From DATAZK01 sp963731205 (GTDB taxonomy: Bacteria > Actinomycetota > Actinomycetes > Frankiales > Frankiaceae), in contig CAVSUJ010000002.1 in assembly GCA_963731205.1 (NCBI GenBank), forward strand, positions 1,736,001 through 1,800,000: DNA of 64,000 nt. Direction: 5' to 3'. The notes under the pieces are model-generated. The model was not told where the DNA came from, made no database searches, and saw nothing but the letters and a program-made list of their open reading frames with translations. The position numbers and the translations under genes were made by a program. Below, piece by piece: positions 6,986 through 14,081 of this stretch; position 1 is the first letter of the stretch, and the number at the start of each line of letters is the position of its first letter.

Positions 6986-8431
6986 GTGGGCGCCGCTGCG
7001 CTCGCCTCTCTTGGCGCGTGCGGCAGTGCCAAGCCCCAGACGGCCCCGACCCCTCGGCCGTCGCTGACCCACTCGCCCGCGCCGTCGCCGACAACCAGCC
7101 CCTCCTCGTCCTGCCCGGCCGGCTACCTGTCACCCGACCCGCAGCGCCCGCAGGTGACGCTGACCTTCAGTCTCGCCGCCGACCACCGGACCGTGACCGG
7201 ACATGAGCGGGTCGTCTTCACCCCCGACCAATCGATCACCGAACTCGTCTACCGGCTCTGGCCGAATGGACGCGACCACGTCCTCGGCGGGTCGCTGACC
7301 GTGACCCGCGCTGAGGTCGCCGGACTGGTGGTCGCTCCGCAGCCGGCGTCGGCCGGCGCGCGCTCCGGCACCCAGGGCACGCTGCTGACGCTGCCGCTGG
7401 GCCGGACGTCGGCCGCCGGACAATCGGTGACGAGCGACCTCGACTTCACGCTGCGCCTGCCGCCGTCGTTCATCGACCGGCTCGGCTCCGACGGTCAGAC
7501 CGCCTGGTGGGGAACCGCTGCGCCGCTGCTCGCCTGGGTCAACGGCGTCGGCTGGGTACGCACGCCCGGCAGCAGCACCCCGGCGGAGATGGCGGTCAGC
7601 GAGGACGCGCAAGTCGACCTCACGGTCATCGCCCCGGCCGAGGACACCGTGTTGGCCAACGGGGTGGGCGGCCCGCCGGTGATCATGTCGGGCGGCCGGC
7701 GAAGCTGGCACTTCACGTCGCCCAATGCACGGGATGTCGCCGTCGCGGTCGGCAAGTTCGAGGTCCTGACGGCGACGGTCCCGACGCCGGACGGACCGGT
7801 GACGGTCCGGATCGGCCGGGCGCCGAACGTCGATCTTTCCAACCGGCAGGTGCTCGAGCAGGTCAATCACGCGCTGCCGCTGCTGGTGCGCCACTTCGGG
7901 CCCTACCCGTTCACCTCGCTGACGCTCGTGTCACTGCCCGACCTCGGCGGGACCGGCATCGAATACCCCGGCTTCACATTTCTCGGCCAGGACGGCGACC
8001 AGTCCGTCACCACCCACGAGCTCGCGCACATGTGGTTCTACGGGCTCGTGGGCGACGACCAGGAGCTGCATCCCTGGATGGACGAGGCCTTCGCCACCGC
8101 TGCCGAGGAGATCGTCGACGACGAGCTCTACGGCGGCACCGCCACCGTGGGTGGGTCCGCAACCGGCGGCGCCGACCCGCGTCCCGTCGACCTGCCGATC
8201 TCCGCCTTCGAGCACGATCTGGCGGCCTACGACACCGTCGTCTATTTCAAGGGCGCGGATGCCCTTGTCGCCGCCCGGCAGGCGTCGGGCGCAGCAACGT
8301 TCGATGCCGCGCTGCGCTGTTATGTGAACGCCTTCGCCTGGAAGGTCGCCTACCCGGCCGACTTCGCCCGCGCCATGCGTGCATTGCCGAAGGCGATCAC
8401 CATCCTGCGCCGGGCAGGCGCCATCCACTGA
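6986..8431 (+). CDS. M1-type (gluzincin) metallopeptidase, probable lipoprotein
   Basis: 481 residues from GTG 6986. The zinc motif HELAH (residues 344-348) is followed after exactly 18 residues by Glu 367 in WMDEAFAT, the HEXXH-x18-E signature of M1 aminopeptidases. A GTGIEYPGFTF segment upstream could be the substrate-binding region that is GAMEN in classical members. A Cys preceded by SLGA lies at residue 12, a lipobox, followed by a Pro/Ser/Thr-rich linker. From GTG 6986 the signal lacks positive charges, while the open frame upstream encodes HRITRGRGGRGAALVG, an ideal charged n-region; the true start may be the non-standard CTG at 6935. The protein probably sits outside the membrane as a lipid-anchored peptidase. 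Confidence 0.8.
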   Translation: MGAAALASLGACGSAKPQTAPTPRPSLTHSPAPSPTTSPSSSCPAGYLSPDPQRPQVTLTFSLAADHRTVTGHERVVFTPDQSITELVYRLWPNGRDHVLGGSLTVTRAEVAGLVVAPQPASAGARSGTQGTLLTLPLGRTSAAGQSVTSDLDFTLRLPPSFIDRLGSDGQTAWWGTAAPLLAWVNGVGWVRTPGSSTPAEMAVSEDAQVDLTVIAPAEDTVLANGVGGPPVIMSGGRRSWHFTSPNARDVAVAVGKFEVLTATVPTPDGPVTVRIGRAPNVDLSNRQVLEQVNHALPLLVRHFGPYPFTSLTLVSLPDLGGTGIEYPGFTFLGQDGDQSVTTHELAHMWFYGLVGDDQELHPWMDEAFATAAEEIVDDELYGGTATVGGSATGGADPRPVDLPISAFEHDLAAYDTVVYFKGADALVAARQASGAATFDAALRCYVNAFAWKVAYPADFARAMRALPKAITILRRAGAIH

Positions 8432-8489
8432 ATTGAACGGCCGCAGCAGCCCTCGACCTCGCCGGCCTCTTCCGCGTTGCGAGCTACGC

Positions 8490-9695
8490 CTACCTGCGGG
8501 TGAGCACCTCGTGCAGGCGCCGGACACCTTCGGCGGCGTCCTCGTCGCTCAGGGCATACGACATCCGGAACGCCCCCGGCGCGCCGAACGCCTCACCCGG
8601 CACCACCGCGACCCCGACCTCTTCGAGCACGAGCGCGGCGAGTTCAGCCGAAGTCTCGGGCTTGTGCCCGGCGATCGGCTGGCCGAGCAGTTCGGACACG
8701 TCGGGGTAGCAGTAGAACGCTCCCTCCGGCAGCGGGCAGGTGACGCCCGGGATCGCCGACAGTCCCGCGTGCATCGCCCGCCGCCGCCGGTCGAAGGCCG
8801 TGCGCATCTCGTGCACCGCGGAGAGGTCACCGCTGACCGCCGCGAGGGCGGCTGCCTGCGCGACGTTGGAGACGTTGGACGTGGCGTGCGACTGCAGGTT
8901 GGTCGCGGCGCTGACGACGTCGGCCGGGCCGATCAGCCATCCGACCCGCCAGCCGGTCATCGCATACGTCTTCGCGACGCCGTTGACGACGATGCAGCGA
9001 TCCGTGATGGACGGTTGCAGCACCGGCACCGAGCTGAACCGGGCGCCGCCGTAGACGAGGTGCTCGTAGATCTCGTCGGTGATGATCCAGATCCCGGCGT
9101 CATCGGCCCACCGGGCGATCGCGGTGAGCTCCTCCGGCGTGTAGACGGCGCCCGTGGGGTTGGACGGACTGACCACCAGCAGCACCTTCGTGCGCGAGGT
9201 GCGCGCCGCGTCGAGCTGCTCAATCGTGACCTTGTAGCCGGCCTCCGCGCCGGTGAGCACCGGAACGGTCACTCCGCCCGCGAGGTAGATCGACTCCGGG
9301 TAGGTGGTCCAGTAAGGGGCGGGGACGATGACCTCGTCGCCCGGATCGAGCAGCGTGGCGAAAGCCTCGTAGACGGCCTGCTTGCCGCCGTTGGTGACGA
9401 GCACCTGCGAGGCCTCGATCGCGTAGCCGGAGTCGCGCTTGGTCTTCTCGGCGATCGCCTGACGCAGCTCCGGCAGGCCCGCCGTAGGCGTGTAGTGGTG
9501 CATCTTCGGGTCGCGGCACGCCTTCTCGGCAGCGGCGACGATGTGCTCCGGGGTGGGGAAGTCCGGTTCGCCGGCGCCGAAGCCGATCACGTCACGCCCC
9601 GCTGCCTTCAGCGCCTTCGCCGTCGCATCGACCGCCAGCGTGGCGGAGGGAGCGATTCCGGCGATACGGGCGGAGATCCGCGAGCGTGATGACAT
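8490..9695 (-). CDS. aspC: Class I aspartate aminotransferase (PLP-dependent)
   Basis: About 401 residues, fold-type I aminotransferase that interconverts aspartate/2-oxoglutarate and oxaloacetate/glutamate. Visible marks are FGAGEPDFPTPEHI near the N-terminus, SNPTGAVY in the middle, and the PLP lysine in NGVAKTYAMTGWRVGW. I chose ATG 9695 because homologues begin a few residues before RISARI. The in-frame ATGs at 9704 and 9734 are alternatives, and none has a good ribosome site. It is convergent with the peptidase gene and divergent from tRNA-Trp. An aspC-type gene close upstream of secE-nusG is known from other actinobacteria. Confidence 0.9.
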   Translation of the reverse strand: MSSRSRISARIAGIAPSATLAVDATAKALKAAGRDVIGFGAGEPDFPTPEHIVAAAEKACRDPKMHHYTPTAGLPELRQAIAEKTKRDSGYAIEASQVLVTNGGKQAVYEAFATLLDPGDEVIVPAPYWTTYPESIYLAGGVTVPVLTGAEAGYKVTIEQLDAARTSRTKVLLVVSPSNPTGAVYTPEELTAIARWADDAGIWIITDEIYEHLVYGGARFSSVPVLQPSITDRCIVVNGVAKTYAMTGWRVGWLIGPADVVSAATNLQSHATSNVSNVAQAAALAAVSGDLSAVHEMRTAFDRRRRAMHAGLSAIPGVTCPLPEGAFYCYPDVSELLGQPIAGHKPETSAELAALVLEEVGVAVVPGEAFGAPGAFRMSYALSDEDAAEGVRRLHEVLTRR

Positions 9696-9856
9696 GTCCT
9701 TCATGCTGTCACGCAAATGGCCGATCGACTCCATGGATTGATTGCGCGCACACGGTGTGGTTTGAGCGCTTGAGTGAGAGGCCGGCGTAGGCGTGGCGCG
9801 TACACTGGCGCGGGGTAGCAGTCGGGCCTAGCGTCAGCGCGCCCGTCTGTCCCTGA

Positions 9857-9933
9857 AGGGGCGTAGCTCAATTTGGCAGAGTCCCGGTCTCCAAAACCGG
9901 TTGTTGCAGGTTCAAGTCCTGTCGCCCCTGCCA
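9857..9933 (+). tRNA. tRNA-Trp (CCA), with encoded 3' CCA
   Basis: Acceptor arms AGGGGCG (9857-9863) and CGCCCCT (9923-9929), discriminator G 9930, then CCA encoded at 9931-9933. The anticodon loop CTCCAAA gives anticodon CCA. A TACACT -10-like hexamer lies at 9801-9806. It precedes secE, as in many actinobacteria. Confidence 0.96.
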
Positions 9934-10028
9934 GGTGGGCCGTGATGGGGTCGGCTGGGTGAGTAAGGGTTCGGTTCAGCAAGCAAGAGGGCGTCAGCAA
10001 TCCCCGGGTGGGGCAGGAGCGGAGGGTC

Positions 10029-10295
10029 ATGTCGACCGAAACGCATGAGCCTGCCGTTGCCGTTGAACCGGCAGCGGGTGGCCGAGGCGCTCCGCCGCGC
10101 CGCCCCAACATCTGGCGCCGCATCGTGCAGTACTACCGCGAGATCGTCAGCGAGCTGCGCAAGGTCATCTGGCCGGGTCGCAATGAGCTGTTCACCTACA
10201 GCGTGGTCGTGCTGGTTTTTGTCGTTGTCGTGACCGCCATCGTCGCGTCCCTGGATTACGGGCTGACTCGCGCGGTGTTGGGCATATTCGGTTGA
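10029..10295 (+). CDS. secE: Preprotein translocase subunit SecE
   Basis: 88 residues. It has a short polar N-terminal extension, the conserved amphipathic segment with EIVSELRKVIWP (about residues 38-49), then one membrane helix (about 57-77). SecE clamps SecY in the Sec channel. The ATG at 10029 is preceded by GGAGCGGAGGGT, favouring it over the in-frame GTG at 10008. nusG follows, the near-universal order. Confidence 0.95.
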   Translation: MSTETHEPAVAVEPAAGGRGAPPRRPNIWRRIVQYYREIVSELRKVIWPGRNELFTYSVVVLVFVVVVTAIVASLDYGLTRAVLGIFG

Positions 10296-10314
10296 GTTGG
10301 GCCTAGGGAGAGTT

Positions 10315-11133
10315 TTGTCGTCTCAGTACGAGCCATCCGAGCAGGAGGAAGCCGTAGACCGGCTCGATCCGATCGAGATGCTCGAATCCGATCAGGTGGC
10401 CTCCAGTGAAGCCGGCCAGCAGCCCGAAGAGGGCGAGCTCGGCAATGGCATCACCGGCGTCGAGGAGGGCCCCGGCTACATCGGGCAGTCCGCTGCCGAC
10501 GATGCGGCCAATGCTGCGCTGGAGGCCGAGCCGGCCGCCGCAGTAGTTCCCGACGAGGACGAGGACCCGGTCGTCGCCTTCCGCCGCGAGCTCGAGGCGC
10601 TTCCCGGTGACTGGTACGTGCTGCACACGTATGCCGGCTACGAGGGCCGGGTGAAGGCCAACCTCGAGCAGCGCATCCAGAGCCTCAACATGGAGGATTA
10701 CATCTTCCAGATCGAGGTGCCCACCGAAGAGGTCATCCAGATCAAGGGCGGCAAGAAGCAGACCGTCCAGCAGAAGAAGTACCCGGGCTACGTCTACGTG
10801 CGGATGGATCTGGTCGACGAGTCGTGGGGCGCTGTGCGCAACACGCCTAATGTCACCGGGTTCGTCGGCCTGACCAACAAGCCGTCGCCGCTGCGCATGG
10901 AAGAGATCATCGGGATCCTCGCCCCGGCGCAGGAGAAGAAGAAGGTCGAGGCGCCCAAGGCCCAGGAGTACGAGATCGGCGAGTCGGTCACCGTCATGGA
11001 CGGCCCGTTCGCCACGCTTCCGGCCACCATCAGCGAGGTCAACCTCGATGCCCAGCGCCTCAAGGTGCTGGTGTCGATCTTCGGGCGGGAAACCCCCGTC
11101 GAGCTGCAGTTCAACCAGGTCGCCAAGATCTAG
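10315..11133 (+). CDS. nusG: Transcription termination/antitermination factor NusG
   Basis: 272 residues from TTG 10315, with AGGGAG (10304-10309) 5 bases upstream; TTG 10297 is a less supported start. The first ~95 residues are an acidic extension rich in Glu, Gln and Ala, usual in actinobacterial NusG. The NGN domain follows (DWYVLHTYAGYEGRVKANLE, about residues 97-116), and a KOW domain at the end includes VTVMDGPFATLPATI. NusG binds RNA polymerase and links it to Rho or the ribosome. It is likely cotranscribed with secE. Confidence 0.96.
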   Translation: MSSQYEPSEQEEAVDRLDPIEMLESDQVASSEAGQQPEEGELGNGITGVEEGPGYIGQSAADDAANAALEAEPAAAVVPDEDEDPVVAFRRELEALPGDWYVLHTYAGYEGRVKANLEQRIQSLNMEDYIFQIEVPTEEVIQIKGGKKQTVQQKKYPGYVYVRMDLVDESWGAVRNTPNVTGFVGLTNKPSPLRMEEIIGILAPAQEKKKVEAPKAQEYEIGESVTVMDGPFATLPATISEVNLDAQRLKVLVSIFGRETPVELQFNQVAKI

Positions 11134-11180
11134 CCGCCCGTTTCACCAGTCGTTCATCGTTCTAGCAAGGGTTCATACAC

Positions 11181-11615
11181 ATGCCTCCGAAAGCGAAAAA
11201 AATCGCGGCTGTCATCAAGCTGCAGATCCAGGCGGGTGCCGCCACCCCGGCGCCGCCCGTGGGTCCGGCGCTCGGCCAGCACGGCGTCAACATCATGGAG
11301 TTCGTCAAGCAGTACAACGCGGCGACGGAGTCCCAGCGCGGCAACGTCGTGCCTGTCGAGATCTCGGTCTTCGAAGATCGTTCGTTCACCTTCATCACCA
11401 AGACGCCCCCTGCGGCGCGGCTGATCCTGAAGGCGGCGGGCCTCGACAAGGGTTCCGCAGTGCCCCACAAGACCAAGGTCGGTTCGCTCACGCAGGCGCA
11501 GGTCCGCGAGATCGCCACGACCAAGCTGCCTGACCTCAACGCCAACGATGTCGAGGCTGCGGCGAAGATCATCGCCGGCACCGCCCGTTCGATGGGCATT
11601 ACCGTCACCGACTAG
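11181..11615 (+). CDS. rplK: 50S ribosomal protein L11
   Basis: 144 residues, the normal length. The Pro-rich N-terminal domain has the PALGQHGVNIMEF segment, and the C-terminal rRNA-binding domain the KTPPAA.LILKAAG segment. L11 forms the GTPase-associated centre with 23S rRNA and is the thiopeptide site. It follows nusG after a 47-base gap and precedes rplA. Confidence 0.97.
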   Translation: MPPKAKKIAAVIKLQIQAGAATPAPPVGPALGQHGVNIMEFVKQYNAATESQRGNVVPVEISVFEDRSFTFITKTPPAARLILKAAGLDKGSAVPHKTKVGSLTQAQVREIATTKLPDLNANDVEAAAKIIAGTARSMGITVTD

Positions 11616-11620
11616 GTGTT

Positions 11621-11655
11621 GTTCCAGATGTTGCAAGCGGCGCTGTCCAGCGCCG
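11621..11655 (+). promoter_or_regulatory. rplK-rplA spacer element: motif plus hairpin
   Basis: The 95-base spacer holds GTTCCAGATGTTGCA (11621-11635), nearly repeated at the start of the rplJ leader, then a perfect hairpin CGGCGCTG-TC-CAGCGCCG (11638-11655). L1 is known in other bacteria to bind its own mRNA; whether this is its target here is unproven. Confidence 0.35.
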
Positions 11656-11710
11656 TCCGACGTGGGAGGGCCACCCGGTCCGTCCGTACCACTGCTGTAA
11701 GGAATCTCCA

Positions 11711-12424
11711 ATGAAGCGAAGCAAGACCTACCGCGCTGCCGCCGAGAAGATCGATCCGGAGCGCATCTACTCCCCGCTCGAGGCCGTCCGGCTGGCCAAG
11801 GAGACGAGCCCGACCAAGTTCGACGCCACCGTCGAGGTCGCGCTGCGGCTCGGGGTCGACCCCCGCAAGGCTGACCAGATGGTGCGCGGCACCGTCAACC
11901 TCCCGCACGGCACCGGCAAGTCGCCGCGCGTCGCCGTCTTCGCCAGCGGCGCGAAGGCCGAGGAGGCCACGGCCGCGGGCGCTGACATCGTCGGCAGCGA
12001 CGATCTCGTCGCCCAGATCCAGGGCGGCTTCCTGGACTTCGACGCGGCGGTCGCCACTCCTGACCAGATGGCCAAGGTCGGACGCATCGCCCGCATCCTC
12101 GGTCCCCGTGGCCTCATGCCCAACCCGAAGACCGGCACCGTGACCATGGACATCACCCGGGCCGTCGGCGACATCAAGGGCGGCAAGATCAACTTCCGCG
12201 TCGACAAGCAGTCCAACCTGCACCTGGTCATCGGCAAGGCCAGCTTCACCGAGGAGCAGCTCGCCGAGAACTACGCGGCGGTACTGGATGAGATCCTGCG
12301 GGCCAAGCCGTCCGCCGCCAAGGGTCGCTACCTGAAGAAGATCACCTTCAGCACGACCATGGGCCCGGGCGTCCCGGTCGACCCCAACCGCACGAAGTCC
12401 GTCGCCACTGACGCCGCCGTCTAA
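11711..12424 (+). CDS. rplA: 50S ribosomal protein L1
   Basis: 237 residues, two-domain L1 of the ribosomal L1 stalk. Typical segments are KFDATVEVALRLGVDPRKAD near residue 36 and GPRGLMPNPKTGTV near residue 132. GTAAGGAAT gives a ribosome site before the ATG. L1 also represses its own operon in model bacteria. Confidence 0.97.
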   Translation: MKRSKTYRAAAEKIDPERIYSPLEAVRLAKETSPTKFDATVEVALRLGVDPRKADQMVRGTVNLPHGTGKSPRVAVFASGAKAEEATAAGADIVGSDDLVAQIQGGFLDFDAAVATPDQMAKVGRIARILGPRGLMPNPKTGTVTMDITRAVGDIKGGKINFRVDKQSNLHLVIGKASFTEEQLAENYAAVLDEILRAKPSAAKGRYLKKITFSTTMGPGVPVDPNRTKSVATDAAV

Positions 12425-12477
12425 GGTTCGGCCCGGCTCGCCTGCCGTCGTCGTGTGGCGGCTGGGTCCAGCCACGC

Positions 12478-12507
12478 TTCAGCCGCGGCCAAACATGCTG
12501 GTAGCAT
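12478..12507 (+). promoter_or_regulatory. Candidate promoter for rplJ-rplL
   Basis: A -10-like TAGCAT (12502-12507) sits in a TGGTAGCATGG context, with a weak -35, TTCAGC (12478-12483), 18 bases upstream. The same GTAGCATGG context occurs before infA (51621-51629). Both -35 boxes are poor, so this is tentative. Confidence 0.35.
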
Positions 12508-12513
12508 GGTCAC

Positions 12514-12671
12514 CGTTCCAGATTTGCACCACACCCAAGACCGCCGGTTGCTGCTTCGGCAGCTGTAAAAGCCCTCGGGCTGGCCCGCGCAGGAGTGGCG
12601 AGAGGGTTTTCGACCTCTGAGCCGTTTTGCGCATGCCCGCTCGTGGCTGTCGGCCCGAGCGAAGGAGCGCG
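12514..12671 (+). promoter_or_regulatory. Probable ribosomal protein L10 leader RNA
   Basis: A 158-base untranslated leader precedes rplJ. It carries CCAAGACCGCCGGTTG, a hairpin GCTGC-TTCG-GCAGC (12550-12563), a second AGCCC/GGGCT stem (12570-12581) and a GAGAGGGTTTTCGACCTCT stem near 12599. L10(L12)4 binding to such leaders represses rplJL in many bacteria. A covariance-model search would confirm this; the call rests on position and structure. Confidence 0.5.
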
Positions 12672-13361
12672 ATGGCGAGATCTGACAAAGAGGCCGCAGT
12701 CGCCGACATCGCTGATGCGTTCCGCGGATCGTCTGCCGCCGTACTCACCGAGTACCGCGGGCTCACCGTCAGCCAGCTGACCGAGCTTCGGCGATCCATG
12801 GGCGATTCGGCGCGTTACGCGATCGTCAAGAACACCCTCACCAAGATCGCTGCCAAGCAGGCCGGGCTCACCGGGCTGGACGAGATGCTGAGCGGCCCCA
12901 CGGCCGTCGCCTTCATCTCCGGCGATCCGGTCGAGGCGGCCAAGGGCCTACGCGATTTCTCGCGTACCAACCCGCTGCTCATCATCAAGGGCGGGGTGCT
13001 CGACGGCGCTCCGATCTCAGCTGATGAGATCCGCCGGCTGGCCGATCTGGAGTCGCGTGAGGTGCTGCTGGCCAAGCTGGCCGGCGCCATGAACGCCTCA
13101 CTGTCCAACGCGGTGAGCCTGTTCGCGGCTCCGCTCTCGCAGGCCGCCCGCCTGATCGAGGCGCTCCGTCAGCAGCGTGAGGCCGAAGGCCCCGCCGAGG
13201 CTCCCGCCGCTCCGGCGGCAGCCGACTCCGGTGAGACGTTCGTCGCCGCCGAGGTTGCTCCTGACGCTGCCGCCGACGCGGCACCCGCCACCGATGAATC
13301 GGCTGACCCGGCTCCCGCCGAGGCTGCCACCGACCCGACCCCTGCCACTGAAGAGGACTGA
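12672..13361 (+). CDS. rplJ: 50S ribosomal protein L10
   Basis: 229 residues from ATG 12672 (MARSDKEAAVADI), with GAAGGAG just upstream; the earlier in-frame ATG at 12627 has no such support. The N-terminal rRNA-binding domain contains EYRGLTVSQLTELR. The helix that carries L7/L12 dimers ends near residue 180. A ~50-residue tail of Ala, Pro, Glu and Asp follows, longer than the E. coli protein (165 residues). It forms the stalk base with L7/L12, encoded 5 bases downstream. Confidence 0.96.
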   Translation: MARSDKEAAVADIADAFRGSSAAVLTEYRGLTVSQLTELRRSMGDSARYAIVKNTLTKIAAKQAGLTGLDEMLSGPTAVAFISGDPVEAAKGLRDFSRTNPLLIIKGGVLDGAPISADEIRRLADLESREVLLAKLAGAMNASLSNAVSLFAAPLSQAARLIEALRQQREAEGPAEAPAAPAAADSGETFVAAEVAPDAAADAAPATDESADPAPAEAATDPTPATEED

Positions 13362-13366
13362 ACACC

Positions 13367-13756
13367 ATGGCAAAGATGAGCACTGACGACCTGCTCGAGA
13401 CGTTCAAAGAGATGACCCTGCTCGAGCTCTCCGAGTTCGTGAAGCAGTTCGAGGACACCTTCGGTGTCACGGCTGCCGCGCCAGTCGTTGCGGCTGCACC
13501 CGGTGGAGGCGGCGGCGCTGCCGAGGCTCCCGCGGCTGAGGAGCAGGACGAGTTCGACGTCATCCTCGAGGCTGCCGGCGACAAGAAGATCCAGGTCATC
13601 AAGGAGGTGCGCACGCTCACCAGCCTCGGCCTGAAGGAGGCCAAGGACCTGGTCGACGGTGCGCCCAAGCCCGTCCTGGAGCGCGTGCCCAAGGAGGCGG
13701 CCGACAAGGCGAAGGCGGCCCTCGAGGGCGCCGGCGCCACGGTCACCCTCAAGTAG
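13367..13756 (+). CDS. rplL: 50S ribosomal protein L7/L12
   Basis: 129 residues. The N-terminal dimerisation domain includes EMTLLELSEFVKQFE, followed by a Gly/Ala hinge (about residues 41-60) and the C-terminal factor-binding domain with KTINVIKEVR-like IKEVRTLTSLGLKEAKDLV. It recruits translational GTPases to the ribosome. The operon ends here: a strong terminator follows 50 bases later. Confidence 0.97.
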   Translation: MAKMSTDDLLETFKEMTLLELSEFVKQFEDTFGVTAAAPVVAAAPGGGGGAAEAPAAEEQDEFDVILEAAGDKKIQVIKEVRTLTSLGLKEAKDLVDGAPKPVLERVPKEAADKAKAALEGAGATVTLK

Positions 13757-13805
13757 TTCCGCGCCACGTTCCACCTGCCCGGCGCCTCCGGGCAGTGAGT
13801 CAGGT

Positions 13806-13853
13806 AGCGGCCATCCACCCCCTTCCAGGGGTGGGTGGCCGCTTCTTTTTTCT
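13806..13853 (+). terminator. Strong intrinsic terminator after rplL
   Basis: The arms AGCGGCCATCCACCCC (13806-13821) and GGGGTGGGTGGCCGCT (ending 13843) form a long GC-rich stem with a short loop. The tract TCTTTTTTCT follows directly. It separates the rplJL operon from the mce block. Confidence 0.92.
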
Positions 13854-14081
13854 GCCGGACGATTTATCGCTTATCCGGACATCTGGAACGCATCGCTACT
13901 GCTCAGTAGCGCGCCATGGTTTGCGAAACGATGAACCGGGTCACAAACCGCGAGCGGCCTCCGGGCTGCGGTCGCGATCGGGCGGCCCCAGCGTCACTCA
14001 TCAGGCCTCTCCTCGTTGAGCAGAGCAGCACGTTGAGCGGCCGAAGGGTGCTGCCAGGGGGTAAGCGGTGAGGAGATCTGC
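13854..14081 (+). other. Control region upstream of the mce block
   Basis: A 228-base stretch without a gene. It contains the perfect inverted repeat at 13894-13911, a looser GGTTTG/CAAACC pair (13918-13923 and 13944-13949), and a direct repeat of CGTTGAGC (about 14014 and 14030). The AGGAG site for mceG lies at its end. No strong -10/-35 pair was found; TGGAAC (13884) and TAGCGC (13907) are 17 bases apart but match the consensus poorly. Confidence 0.45.
13894..13911 (+). promoter_or_regulatory. 18-bp inverted repeat, candidate operator of the mce block
   Basis: CGCTACTG-CT-CAGTAGCG: two perfect 8-bp arms around a 2-bp centre, 171 bp before the mceG start and after the rplL terminator. The form suits a dimeric repressor. 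Mycobacterial mce operons are known to be controlled by GntR- and TetR-type regulators, but no regulator gene is in this window. Operator function is inference. Confidence 0.45.

Noticed and set aside
14010..14040. Direct repeat of CGTTGAGC as a -35 array or binding site
   Set aside because: Only two 8-base copies, no matching -10 boxes downstream; likely chance.
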